From Devosia sp. LC5 (GTDB taxonomy: Bacteria; Pseudomonadota; Alphaproteobacteria; Rhizobiales; Devosiaceae): DNA of 64,000 bases. Below, piece by piece: positions 58,093 to 64,000 of this stretch (its first letter is position 1; each line of letters begins with the position of its first letter). The notes beneath the pieces were generated by a model. That model was not told the origin of the DNA. It saw only the letters and a list, made by a program, of their open reading frames with translations, and searched no databases. The translations under genes and the position numbers were made by a program. The stretch is taken from assembly GCF_000735585.1 (NCBI RefSeq), contig NZ_JNNO01000043.1:124001-188000 (forward strand), written 5' to 3'.

Positions 58093-58395
58093 ATGCCTGA
58101 CGATCGTAAAACAGAGATTCCGCGCGCCTATCGTGCTGCGGACGAGGTTGCTGACTTATCTATGAGCACATTAGACAATATTGAAGTGGACATCACCGTC
58201 GAGCTTGGCGCGACGACCATGCCGATCCACCATTTGCTGCGCATGGGCCGCGGCGCGGTGATCGAACTGGACGCGATGGAAAACGACCCGCTCAACATCT
58301 ACGCCAATAACACATTGATCGCTCATGGCGAGGTCAGCGTCGAAGAAGGGCACCTGCGGGTGCTGATTTCCCAAAAGGCCATCAAATGGGGCTAG
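58093..58395 (+). CDS. Orphan FliN-type flagellar switch (SpoA) domain protein
   Basis: 100 residues, or 77 if the internal ATG at 58162 is the true start. The domain spans [69 protein letters not shown], the FliN/SpoA fold. FliN sits in the motor C-ring. No other flagellar gene is in the window, so this is a stray copy or has another role. No good ribosome site at either start. Confidence 0.75.
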   Translation: MPDDRKTEIPRAYRAADEVADLSMSTLDNIEVDITVELGATTMPIHHLLRMGRGAVIELDAMENDPLNIYANNTLIAHGEVSVEEGHLRVLISQKAIKWG

Positions 58396-58525
58396 GACTT
58401 GCCCCGAGCCTGGTCCGGGGCTAGCGTGACCGCGCTGAGGAAACGCCAAATGCCGCAATCCCATATCGTCGTCGTAGGTGAAAGGTGCATGGTCCGCTAG
58501 CGGAAGCCATATCCGCTCGCCATGC
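58396..58525 (+). other. Spacer with palindromes and a possible 16-codon leader ORF
   Basis: Holds a stem GCCCCG/CGGGGC (58401-58421), a short ORF (58450-58500, MPQSHIVVVGERCMVR) with GAGGA 8 nt upstream, and a perfect palindrome CCGCTAGCGG (58494-58503). The terminator at 58526 follows. Whether the ORF is translated is unknown. Confidence 0.35.
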
Positions 58526-58560
58526 GCCCCCGAACAATCGTTCGGGGGCTTTTTTGTTTT
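58526..58560 (+). terminator. Intrinsic terminator upstream of the MFS gene
   Basis: Perfect 10-bp stem GCCCCCGAAC/GTTCGGGGGC (58526-58549) with an AATC loop, then TTTTTTGTTTT. Confidence 0.92.
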
Positions 58561-58572
58561 GGAGGAACCAAA

Positions 58573-59769
58573 CTGATTCGCAAGGCAAGCGCCCCGCCGG
58601 CTCTGACCACGCTGATCCTGATCACGGCGACCTCCGTGGTAACGCTGAACATGATCGTGCCGTCGTTGACCAATATCGCCCGGGATCTTGAGGCGGATTA
58701 TGCCCTGGTCAGCCTTGCCCTGGGCGGCTACCTCGCCGTGACTGCCGCGGTCCAGCTCGCCGTTGGCCCGCTTGCCGACCGGATCGGCCGGCGGCCGGTC
58801 TTGCTGGTGGCGCTGGCCGTGTTCACGCTCGCTTCGCTTGGCTGTGCCGTGGCGCAGAATGTTTGGATACTGCTGGCGTTCCGCATGCTGCAGGCCGCGG
58901 TGGTGTCTGGCTATGTGCTGTCGCTGGCGATCGTTCGCGACACCAGTGAAGGGAGCGATGCGGCGCGATTGCTGGGCCGCATCAGCATGGCCATGGCGCT
59001 GGCGCCCATGTTGGGGCCGATGCTGGGCAGCGTGCTGGATGCGGCCTTCGGGTGGCGCATGATCTTCGTGCTCTATGCCATAGCTGGGGCAGGGCTTTTA
59101 TGGCTGGCATGGGTAGATGTGGGCGAAACCATCCGGCCTTCTGCAAAGCCTGACGAGAGCCGATTGGATGCCCTGCTCAGCAAGCCAGTGTTTTGGAGCT
59201 ATGCGCTGTGCACGGCCTTCTCGACCGGTGCCTTCTACATCTTCCTGGCCGGAGCCCCGCTGATTGCCACCGCCGTTTTCGGCATCGGCACGGCCGAGCT
59301 TGGCACGTTCGTCGGCAGCATTACGGCCGGTTTCATCGCCGGTGCCTGGTTGGCAGGCCGTCTCGCCGGGCGGTATTCGCCCGCAACGATCATGTTGATG
59401 GGCCGGATTTTTGCCTGCCTGGGGCTTGCCGCGGGTCTGGTCTTGGTCGCCATGGGCCATCTGTCGCCGTCCCTGTATTTCGGATCAACGATCTTTGTCG
59501 GACTGGGCAATGGCATGACCATGCCGAACAGTAATGCCGGAGCCATGTCGGTGCAGCAGCGGCTGGCGGGAAGCGCGGCGGGCATAACCGGCGCGCTGAC
59601 CGTGCTGGGCGGGGCATTGCTGACGGCAGGGACCGGGTTGGCCCTGTCCGGCCAGCCATCGCCCATGCTCCTGTTGGGGCTGATGCTGCTCGCCTCGTTC
59701 ATGGGCCTGCTGGCGGCCGTTGCGGCCATCAGGTTGAGCAAGGCTGTGCCCAGCGGCCAGCCGGCATAG
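58573..59769 (+). CDS. MFS drug exporter, Bcr/CflA type, apparent CTG start
   Basis: 398 residues from a CTG at 58573, placed 7 nt after a perfect GGAGG. An ATG frame at 58522 runs through the terminator stem and is not credible. 12 helices with MFS motif A (GPLADRIGRRPVLL) near residue 75 and the motif-C-like LAPMLGPMLGSVLDAAFGWR near 155, the Bcr/CflA pattern. Proton-driven export of drugs such as bicyclomycin is known for the family; the substrate here is not. Confidence 0.8.
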   Translation: MIRKASAPPALTTLILITATSVVTLNMIVPSLTNIARDLEADYALVSLALGGYLAVTAAVQLAVGPLADRIGRRPVLLVALAVFTLASLGCAVAQNVWILLAFRMLQAAVVSGYVLSLAIVRDTSEGSDAARLLGRISMAMALAPMLGPMLGSVLDAAFGWRMIFVLYAIAGAGLLWLAWVDVGETIRPSAKPDESRLDALLSKPVFWSYALCTAFSTGAFYIFLAGAPLIATAVFGIGTAELGTFVGSITAGFIAGAWLAGRLAGRYSPATIMLMGRIFACLGLAAGLVLVAMGHLSPSLYFGSTIFVGLGNGMTMPNSNAGAMSVQQRLAGSAAGITGALTVLGGALLTAGTGLALSGQPSPMLLLGLMLLASFMGLLAAVAAIRLSKAVPSGQPA

Positions 59770-59891
59770 TGTGGCGGAGCGCCCCAATCCACAGCTTTCG
59801 CGGAATCTCGATTTAACCGCTTGAGGTTGGGTAAGACCTTTGCTACATCCCCACTCGCTTCGGGCCTTCGGGAACGGAGCCTACCAAGCGT

Positions 59892-59978
59892 GCGGTCGTG
59901 GCGGAATTGGTAGACGCGCAGCGTTGAGGTCGCTGTGCCCGAAAGGGCGTGGAAGTTCGAGTCTTCTCGACCGCACCA
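59892..59978 (+). tRNA. trnL: tRNA-Leu (GAG)
   Basis: 87 nt, class II with a long variable arm. Acceptor stem GCGGTCG/CGACCGC, anticodon stem CAGCG/CGCTG around TTGAGGT (anticodon GAG), discriminator A, encoded CCA. Reads CUC/CUU codons. Confidence 0.97.
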
Positions 59979-59983
59979 ATATT

Positions 59984-60024
59984 CAAAAAAGCCGTGTAAT
60001 CCCTGGATTACGCGGCTTTTTGAT
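59984..60024 (+). terminator. Terminator after tRNA-Leu
   Basis: Long stem AAAAAGCCG(T)GTAATCC with GGATTAC(G)CGGCTTTTT (59986-60021), one mismatch, then GATTTTG. Confidence 0.9.
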
Positions 60025-60053
60025 TTTGTTCGGTTTGCCGGAGGGACGTGACA

Positions 60054-60701
60054 ATGCCTGATTCCAGCCAACTTGTTCTTTATTTCGGGGCCTGCCTGCT
60101 GCTCGCCATTACGCCGGGGCCGGGCATTTTCTATGTTGCGGCCCGCACTTTGGCCGGCGGTCGCGCCGAGGGTATTGCCTCCAGCTTCGGCAATGGGCTG
60201 GGCGGCATGGTACATGTCCTGGCTGGGGCGCTGGGCGTTTCCGCCATCGTGCTGGCCAGCGCCGAGCTGTTCACGCTGCTGAAATTTGCCGGGGCGGCTT
60301 ATCTGGTCTGGATCGGTATTCGAACCATCCAGACGGCGCGGCGCGATGCGCGCGCGGCCCTGGGCGGCGAGCTCGTGGCTTCGGCGGTCGGGGCGAGGCG
60401 GGCGTTTCGCGAAGGCGTGCTGGTCGAAGCGCTCAATCCCAAGACGGCAGCATTTTTCCTGGCCTTCATTCCCCAGTTCATCAATGCCGAAGTGGGCAAT
60501 GTGGCGCTGCAATTTGTGGCGCTGGGGACGGTGTCGGTGGTTCTGAACACGCTGGCCGATATTGTCGTGGCTTTTGCTGCCAGCCGCATCCGCGCCGGGG
60601 CCGCGGCTAATCCATCGCTTGTGCGGCGGCTGCGCGAGGCCTCGGGCGGCGCGATGATCGCGCTGGCGGGTGTGCTGGTTCTGGCCAGGCGCCCGTCCTG
60701 A
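60054..60701 (+). CDS. LysE/RhtB family amino acid exporter
   Basis: 215 residues. The ATG at 60054 has GAGGG 8 nt upstream; the in-frame GTG two codons earlier is too close to it. LLLAITPGPGIFYVAARTLAGGRAEGIASSFGNGLGGMVHVLAGALG is the family start; about six helices, with the GxxxNPKTAAFFLAFIPQF motif near 125. Exports amino acids or homoserine-lactone-like compounds; substrate unknown. Confidence 0.88.
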   Translation: MPDSSQLVLYFGACLLLAITPGPGIFYVAARTLAGGRAEGIASSFGNGLGGMVHVLAGALGVSAIVLASAELFTLLKFAGAAYLVWIGIRTIQTARRDARAALGGELVASAVGARRAFREGVLVEALNPKTAAFFLAFIPQFINAEVGNVALQFVALGTVSVVLNTLADIVVAFAASRIRAGAAANPSLVRRLREASGGAMIALAGVLVLARRPS

Positions 60702-60712
60702 CCAGAGGAAGA

Positions 60713-60742
60713 AAAGGCCGCCCCTTGAGGCGGCCTTTGCAT
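60713..60742. terminator. Bidirectional terminator
   Basis: 10-bp stem AAAGGCCGCC/GGCGGCCTTT (60713-60722 with 60729-60738) between convergent genes. Confidence 0.85.
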
Positions 60743-60906
60743 TATGGGGAGGGCGTCGCAGGCGCCGGTTCAGCAGGCGGCGGCGTGGTTGCCGGCGCGC
60801 TGGTATCGGCGGGGGGCGTACCACCCCCGGCGGGGGCGTCACCGCCACAGGCCGCCAGGGCAAGCGCCATCATCAGGGCCGCCGGGGCGATGAGGAATTT
60901 GGACAT
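60742..60906 (-). CDS. Small proline-rich lipoprotein
   Basis: 54 residues from MSKFLIAPAALMMALALAACGGD. A lipobox (LAAC) gives a lipidated Cys near residue 20. The mature part is Ala/Pro/Thr-rich (GGGTPPADTSAPATTPPPAEPAPATPSP), a flexible linker without a domain. Outer or inner membrane anchored; function unknown. Confidence 0.7.
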   Translation of the reverse strand: MSKFLIAPAALMMALALAACGGDAPAGGGTPPADTSAPATTPPPAEPAPATPSP

Positions 60907-61008
60907 GGGATCACCTTTGTTGTTTTGATCTTGGTCGTTCACACATCGGTGAGCTAAGCGGCATAATCGGGCAAAAGTTGGGACCGAAGATGTTTTTGCC
61001 GTGACGTG

Positions 61009-61380
61009 TTAGTCCCAACCGGGGGCGGGGCGCTGCGCGGCCAGCGACTTTGGCGCCTTGAAGCGCCAGGCATCTTCCAATCGCAGCGAGAGTTCTTCAT
61101 CCGCAATGGCGTCGAGCCGAATCAACACGGCGGGATAGCCGATATAGTGATCGGTTTCGAAATAGATCTGCGGCGAGATTTCCATCAACAGGGCCTTTTG
61201 CTCGGCCGGGCAAAGCAGGACAAGGGTGGTGGCGTCCTTGAGCCGGACGAAGGACTTGTCGCGCACCTTGAGTGCGGGAGTGCCAAGGCTGGTGGAGCGC
61301 GTGATGCCCGGCAGATTGCGCTGCTGGGCCAGAGCATGGACGCGCTCGAAGGCGGTATCGAGGTCACTGGCGTCGCTCAT
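61009..61380 (-). CDS. MmcQ/YjbR family DNA-binding-like protein
   Basis: 123 residues. ITRSTSLGTPALKVRDKSFVRLKDATTLVLLCPAEQKALLME and IYFETDHYIGYPAVLIRLDAI are the family pattern; FKAPKSLAAQ near the end. CyaY-like fold of unknown function. Divergent from mgtE with a palindrome between them. Confidence 0.85.
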   Translation of the reverse strand: MSDASDLDTAFERVHALAQQRNLPGITRSTSLGTPALKVRDKSFVRLKDATTLVLLCPAEQKALLMEISPQIYFETDHYIGYPAVLIRLDAIADEELSLRLEDAWRFKAPKSLAAQRPAPGWD

Positions 61381-61404
61381 CGGTCTCTCCTCCCAATGCT
61401 CTGA

Positions 61405-61429
61405 TTTTTCGGTATTTATGACCGAAAAA
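61405..61429. promoter_or_regulatory. Operator-like palindrome between yjbR and mgtE
   Basis: Perfect 9-bp inverted repeat TTTTTCGGT/ACCGAAAAA with a 7-nt spacer, 25 nt before the yjbR-like start and about 80 nt before mgtE. The 16-nt centre-to-centre distance suits a dimeric regulator; a hairpin is the alternative. Confidence 0.45.
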
Positions 61430-61511
61430 CGCCGGCCCCAGTCTGGCGCATTGCGCGCCGATTGGCTACAGGTGGGCCTGCCCCCGAAACCCGCGACACA
61501 AAGGGCCTCCA

Positions 61512-62927
61512 GTGAGCATAGATAGTGAAACCGTGCCCGGCCCAGAGGCCGGGATTGATCCCAATGCGCTGCGCGATGCGGAGGACCGCATCAGCCCGCT
61601 ATGGCTGGAACGCCTGCGCGCCTATTTGGATGCGGGGCGAGGGGACGATGTCGCCGCGGTGATGGAGCCGCTGCATGCCGCCGACGTGGGCGACGTGCTT
61701 GAATCGTTCGACGCCGAGGAGCGGCTGGCGCTGGTGCGCATGCTGGGCGACCGGTTCGATTATTCGGCACTGACCGAGGTGGACGAAAGCGTCCGCGTCG
61801 AGTTGATGGACGAATTGTCGAATGCCGATATCGCACGCGGCGTGACGGGGCTGGACAGCGACGACGCCGTCGCCATCCTGGAAGACCTCGAGCAGGAGGA
61901 CCGCGATGAGGTTCTCTCGCAGCTGCCGACTTTCGAGCGGCTGAGCCTCAAGCGGAGCCTCGATTTCCCCGAGGAATCCGCTGGCCGGCGGATGCAGACC
62001 GATTTCATTGCCATTCCGCCATTCTGGACGGTGGGGCAGACCATCGATTATCTGCGCAGCGAGCCCGACCTGCCCGACGAATTCTACCAGATCTACGTCG
62101 TCGATGCGTCCTATCAGGTGCTGGGCACCATTCCGCTCGACAAGTTCCTGCGCGCCGCGCGGGCGACCTCCATCGAAACCCTGATGAACACCAATTTCGT
62201 CCTGGTCGATGCCAATGAGGACCAGGAAGAAGCGGCGCGCGATTTCGAGCGCTACGATCTGGTCGAAGTGGGCGTGGTGGACGAGAGCAGGCGGCTGGTC
62301 GGCGTGCTGACCATCGACGATATCGTCGACGTCATCCACGAAGAGGCTGACGAGGACATCAAGCTGCTGGCCGGTGTGGGCGATGAGGATATTTCAGACA
62401 CCACGATTGATACGGTGCGCAGCCGCGTACCGTGGCTGGTGGTCAATCTGTTTACCGCGGTGGCGGTGTCCTACGTCATCGGGCTGTTCGATGGGACGAT
62501 CGAGCAGATGGTGGCGCTGGCCGTGCTGATGCCCATCGTGGCCTCGATGGGCGGCAATGCCGGCACCCAGACCATGACGGTGACCGTGCGGGCCCTGGCC
62601 ATGCGCGAACTGGACGGGCGGCGCCTGCGCCGGCTGATCACCCGCGAAATGGTGGTAGGGCTGGCCAATGGCGTGATCTTTGCCGTGCTGATCGGGCTGG
62701 TCACCTGGCTGCGCTTCGGTAATCTGGAACTGGGCGGCGTGATCGGGCTGGCCATGGTGATCAATCTGATCGTGGCAGGCACAGCGGGAATATTGATCCC
62801 CCTGGCGCTGGACAAGCTCAAGGCCGACCCGGCAATTGCCTCGGCGGTGTTCGTGACGACGATTACCGATACGGTGGGCTTCTTCGCATTCCTCGGCATT
62901 GCGGGGCTGTGGTTCGGGCTGTTCTAG
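61512..62927 (+). CDS. mgtE: Magnesium transporter MgtE
   Basis: 471 residues from a GTG (VSIDSETVPG). N domain about 30-135 (HAADVGDVLESFDAEERLALVRML, ELSNADIARGVTGLDSDDAVAILEDLEQEDRDEVL), two CBS domains about 140-260, and five C-terminal helices with the pore sequence VLMPIVASMGGNAGTQTMTVTVRALA. Mg2+ channel gated by cytosolic Mg2+. The ribosome site is weak; no M-box riboswitch fits the short upstream region. Confidence 0.93.
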   Translation: MSIDSETVPGPEAGIDPNALRDAEDRISPLWLERLRAYLDAGRGDDVAAVMEPLHAADVGDVLESFDAEERLALVRMLGDRFDYSALTEVDESVRVELMDELSNADIARGVTGLDSDDAVAILEDLEQEDRDEVLSQLPTFERLSLKRSLDFPEESAGRRMQTDFIAIPPFWTVGQTIDYLRSEPDLPDEFYQIYVVDASYQVLGTIPLDKFLRAARATSIETLMNTNFVLVDANEDQEEAARDFERYDLVEVGVVDESRRLVGVLTIDDIVDVIHEEADEDIKLLAGVGDEDISDTTIDTVRSRVPWLVVNLFTAVAVSYVIGLFDGTIEQMVALAVLMPIVASMGGNAGTQTMTVTVRALAMRELDGRRLRRLITREMVVGLANGVIFAVLIGLVTWLRFGNLELGGVIGLAMVINLIVAGTAGILIPLALDKLKADPAIASAVFVTTITDTVGFFAFLGIAGLWFGLF

Positions 62928-63482
62928 ATGGTTGAGCCGGGCAAGATCATCTTTGTGCACGGCGCCTCGAGCAGCGGCAAATCGACCATTGCGCGGGGCA
63001 TCCAGGCGCAGATCGGGCTGCCGTTCTGGCATATTTCCATCGATCATCTGCGGGACGCGGGTGTGCTGCCCATGGCCCGGTTCAAGAGCCGCGAATTCGA
63101 CTGGAAAGCGGCGCGGGTGCCGTTTTTCGACGGGTTTCACCGCTCGCTCGCGGCCTATGCGGCAGCCGGCAATAATCTGGTGCTCGAGCATATTCTGGAT
63201 ACGCCGGGCTGGCTGGACGATCTGGTGGCGCTATTCGCCCCATTTGACGTGTTTTTCGTCGGCGTGCATTGCCCGCTGCCGCTGCTGATCGAGCGGGAAA
63301 AAGCGCGGGGCGACCGGCCGCTGGGCAGCGCCGAGCGGGATTTCCATACCATCCACCAGTGCATGGAATACGACTTCGAGGTGCAGACCGACTCGGACGC
63401 CCCAGGCAATGTCGAGCGGGTGATCGCGGCCTGGGAAACGCGAGCGGGCGAGTCGTTTTTTGTACGGCGGGTCAAAGTGTGA
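62928..63482 (+). CDS. Chloramphenicol phosphotransferase-like P-loop kinase
   Basis: 184 residues. Walker A GASSSGKST (12-20), catalytic Asp-region HISIDHLRD near 36, and DSERDFHTIHQ-like AERDFHTIHQCMEYDFEVQTD near the end match the CPT family. In Streptomyces it phosphorylates chloramphenicol; most homologues have unknown substrates, and resistance should not be assumed. The ATG follows the mgtE stop with no gap. Confidence 0.82.
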   Translation: MVEPGKIIFVHGASSSGKSTIARGIQAQIGLPFWHISIDHLRDAGVLPMARFKSREFDWKAARVPFFDGFHRSLAAYAAAGNNLVLEHILDTPGWLDDLVALFAPFDVFFVGVHCPLPLLIEREKARGDRPLGSAERDFHTIHQCMEYDFEVQTDSDAPGNVERVIAAWETRAGESFFVRRVKV

Positions 63483-63679
63483 TTGCCGCTGAATACCGCT
63501 AAAATGCCCGGAAATCGGGTTCGTCGACCTTAACCGCGCCGGGAATCAAGCCTGTGGACTGTGGCAACTTCGCCGCTTGCAAAGCATTTATGACGCAGTT
63601 AACGATTCATGATCGGGTGTGACCCCTGCGCGTCAGTGGCGTCACAGACCGGAAGTGAACGGCTGACAAGGAGCGATCT

Positions 63680-63781
63680 ATGCGAAGTCAACCGAAGGCC
63701 AATATGTGGCGAGCAGCGACCTGGACACTGGTCTGCCTGCTCTCGATGGGACTGGTTTTCTCCGTAATTGCTGGCGTCTAG
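63680..63781 (+). CDS. 33-residue single-span membrane peptide
   Basis: ATG at 63680, AAGGAG site 6 nt upstream. Polar basic start (MRSQPKANMWRAA) and one hydrophobic helix (TWTLVCLLSMGLVFSVIAGV). A strong terminator follows, and a separate ~200-nt upstream region may hold its promoter. Unknown function. Confidence 0.6.
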   Translation: MRSQPKANMWRAATWTLVCLLSMGLVFSVIAGV

Positions 63782-63812
63782 GCGCTAGAGTTATTCACTC
63801 ACACGATTTAGG

Positions 63813-63845
63813 AGGGCGCCCAAGCCACTGGGGCGCCCTTCTTGC
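63813..63845 (+). terminator. Terminator after the 33-residue peptide gene
   Basis: 9-bp stem AGGGCGCCC/GGGCGCCCT (63813-63821 with 63831-63839), then TCTTGCTT. Confidence 0.8.
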
Positions 63846-63855
63846 TTAGGGAACA

Positions 63856-64000
63856 ATGATGAAGCTGCTGATCGGCAATCGCAATTATTCCACCTGGTCG
63901 CTGCGGCCCTGGCTGGTCCTGGCCCATTTCGAAATCCCATTCGAGGACGAAGTGTTGCAGCTCTCAGGCGAAGGCTGGCGCGAGACGCTGGCGGCGCGCT
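63856..64000 (+). CDS. Glutathione S-transferase family protein, 5' part only
   Basis: 48 codons visible before the window ends. MMKLLIGNRNYSTWSLRPWLVLAHFEIPFEDEVLQL is the thioredoxin-fold N-terminal domain of a GST, with Ser/Tyr residues in the glutathione-site position (NYSTWS). Two ATGs in tandem at 63856 and 63859; an AGGGAA ribosome site favours the second. Substrate unknown. Confidence 0.8.
   Translation, partial: MMKLLIGNRNYSTWSLRPWLVLAHFEIPFEDEVLQLSGEGWRETLAAR

Noticed and set aside
58522..58575. ATG at 58522 as the MFS start
   Set aside because: It lies just ahead of and reads through the terminator stem, lacks a ribosome site and adds non-family residues.
62928..63482. Calling the CPT-like kinase a chloramphenicol resistance gene
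   Set aside because: Most family members in such genomes have no shown activity on the drug; only the fold is supported.

Overview
The window is 64 kb of GC-rich chromosome (roughly 60-65 % G+C by eye) from an alphaproteobacterium. It is most likely a member of the Hyphomicrobiales and probably Devosia-like. That placement is an inference from the gene complement and protein sequences (ATP12-type chaperone, ~1380-residue RpoB, an ExoA/ExoP-style exopolysaccharide locus, and several short envelope proteins typical of that group); no database search was possible.

Layout. (1) Positions 1-4.5 kb hold the leftward end of an exopolysaccharide operon: three glycosyltransferases, two of them coupled by ATGA overlaps, followed by a Wzz/ExoP-type chain-length protein cut by the window edge. 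(2) 5.0-7.6 kb carries hupE, a MAPEG protein, tRNA-Trp, a cold-shock gene, an intergenic palindromic repeat and two small genes of unknown function. (3) 7.8-41.9 kb is the transcription/translation core on the + strand: secE-nusG-rplKA, rplJL, rpoBC, then (after an insertion of two phytase-like genes and a YbjN gene) rpsL-rpsG-fusA-tuf, the S10 and spc ribosomal protein blocks, secY-adk, and rpsM-rpsK-rpoA-rplQ. The genes are tightly packed, many with 1-8 nt overlaps. Hairpins sit at several block boundaries: rplA/rplJ, rplL/rpoB, tuf/rpsJ, rplO/secY and rpsK/rpoA. (4) 42-51.3 kb is a mixed neighbourhood: an atypical phosphotransferase, a P-loop kinase, an ornithine-decarboxylase-type enzyme, a DegP-like protease, and the co-directional chain rarA-crcB-rluC-HAD-ATP12. 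(5) 51.3-54.4 kb is a leftward sulfate ABC transporter operon (binding protein, CysT, CysW) that ends in a small DHPS-like protein where cysA would be expected. (6) 54.7-64 kb holds rimO, DoxX, a DUF4282 protein, lipB divergent from an orphan fliN, an MFS exporter that seems to start at CTG, tRNA-Leu(GAG), a LysE exporter, a small lipoprotein, a MmcQ/YjbR protein, mgtE with a CPT-like kinase directly behind it, a 33-residue membrane peptide, and the start of a glutathione S-transferase gene.

No insertion sequence, prophage, CRISPR array or defence island was seen. The most unusual points are small-scale: an arginine at S12 position 88 (a classical streptomycin-resistance residue); a phosphotransferase with Asn in place of its catalytic Asp and no canonical start; a degenerate half-length DHPS-like protein occupying the cysA position; a CTG-start transporter behind a short ORF and a terminator; and intrinsic terminators inside the ribosomal superoperon. 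I found no convincing multi-gene novel system and do not claim one.
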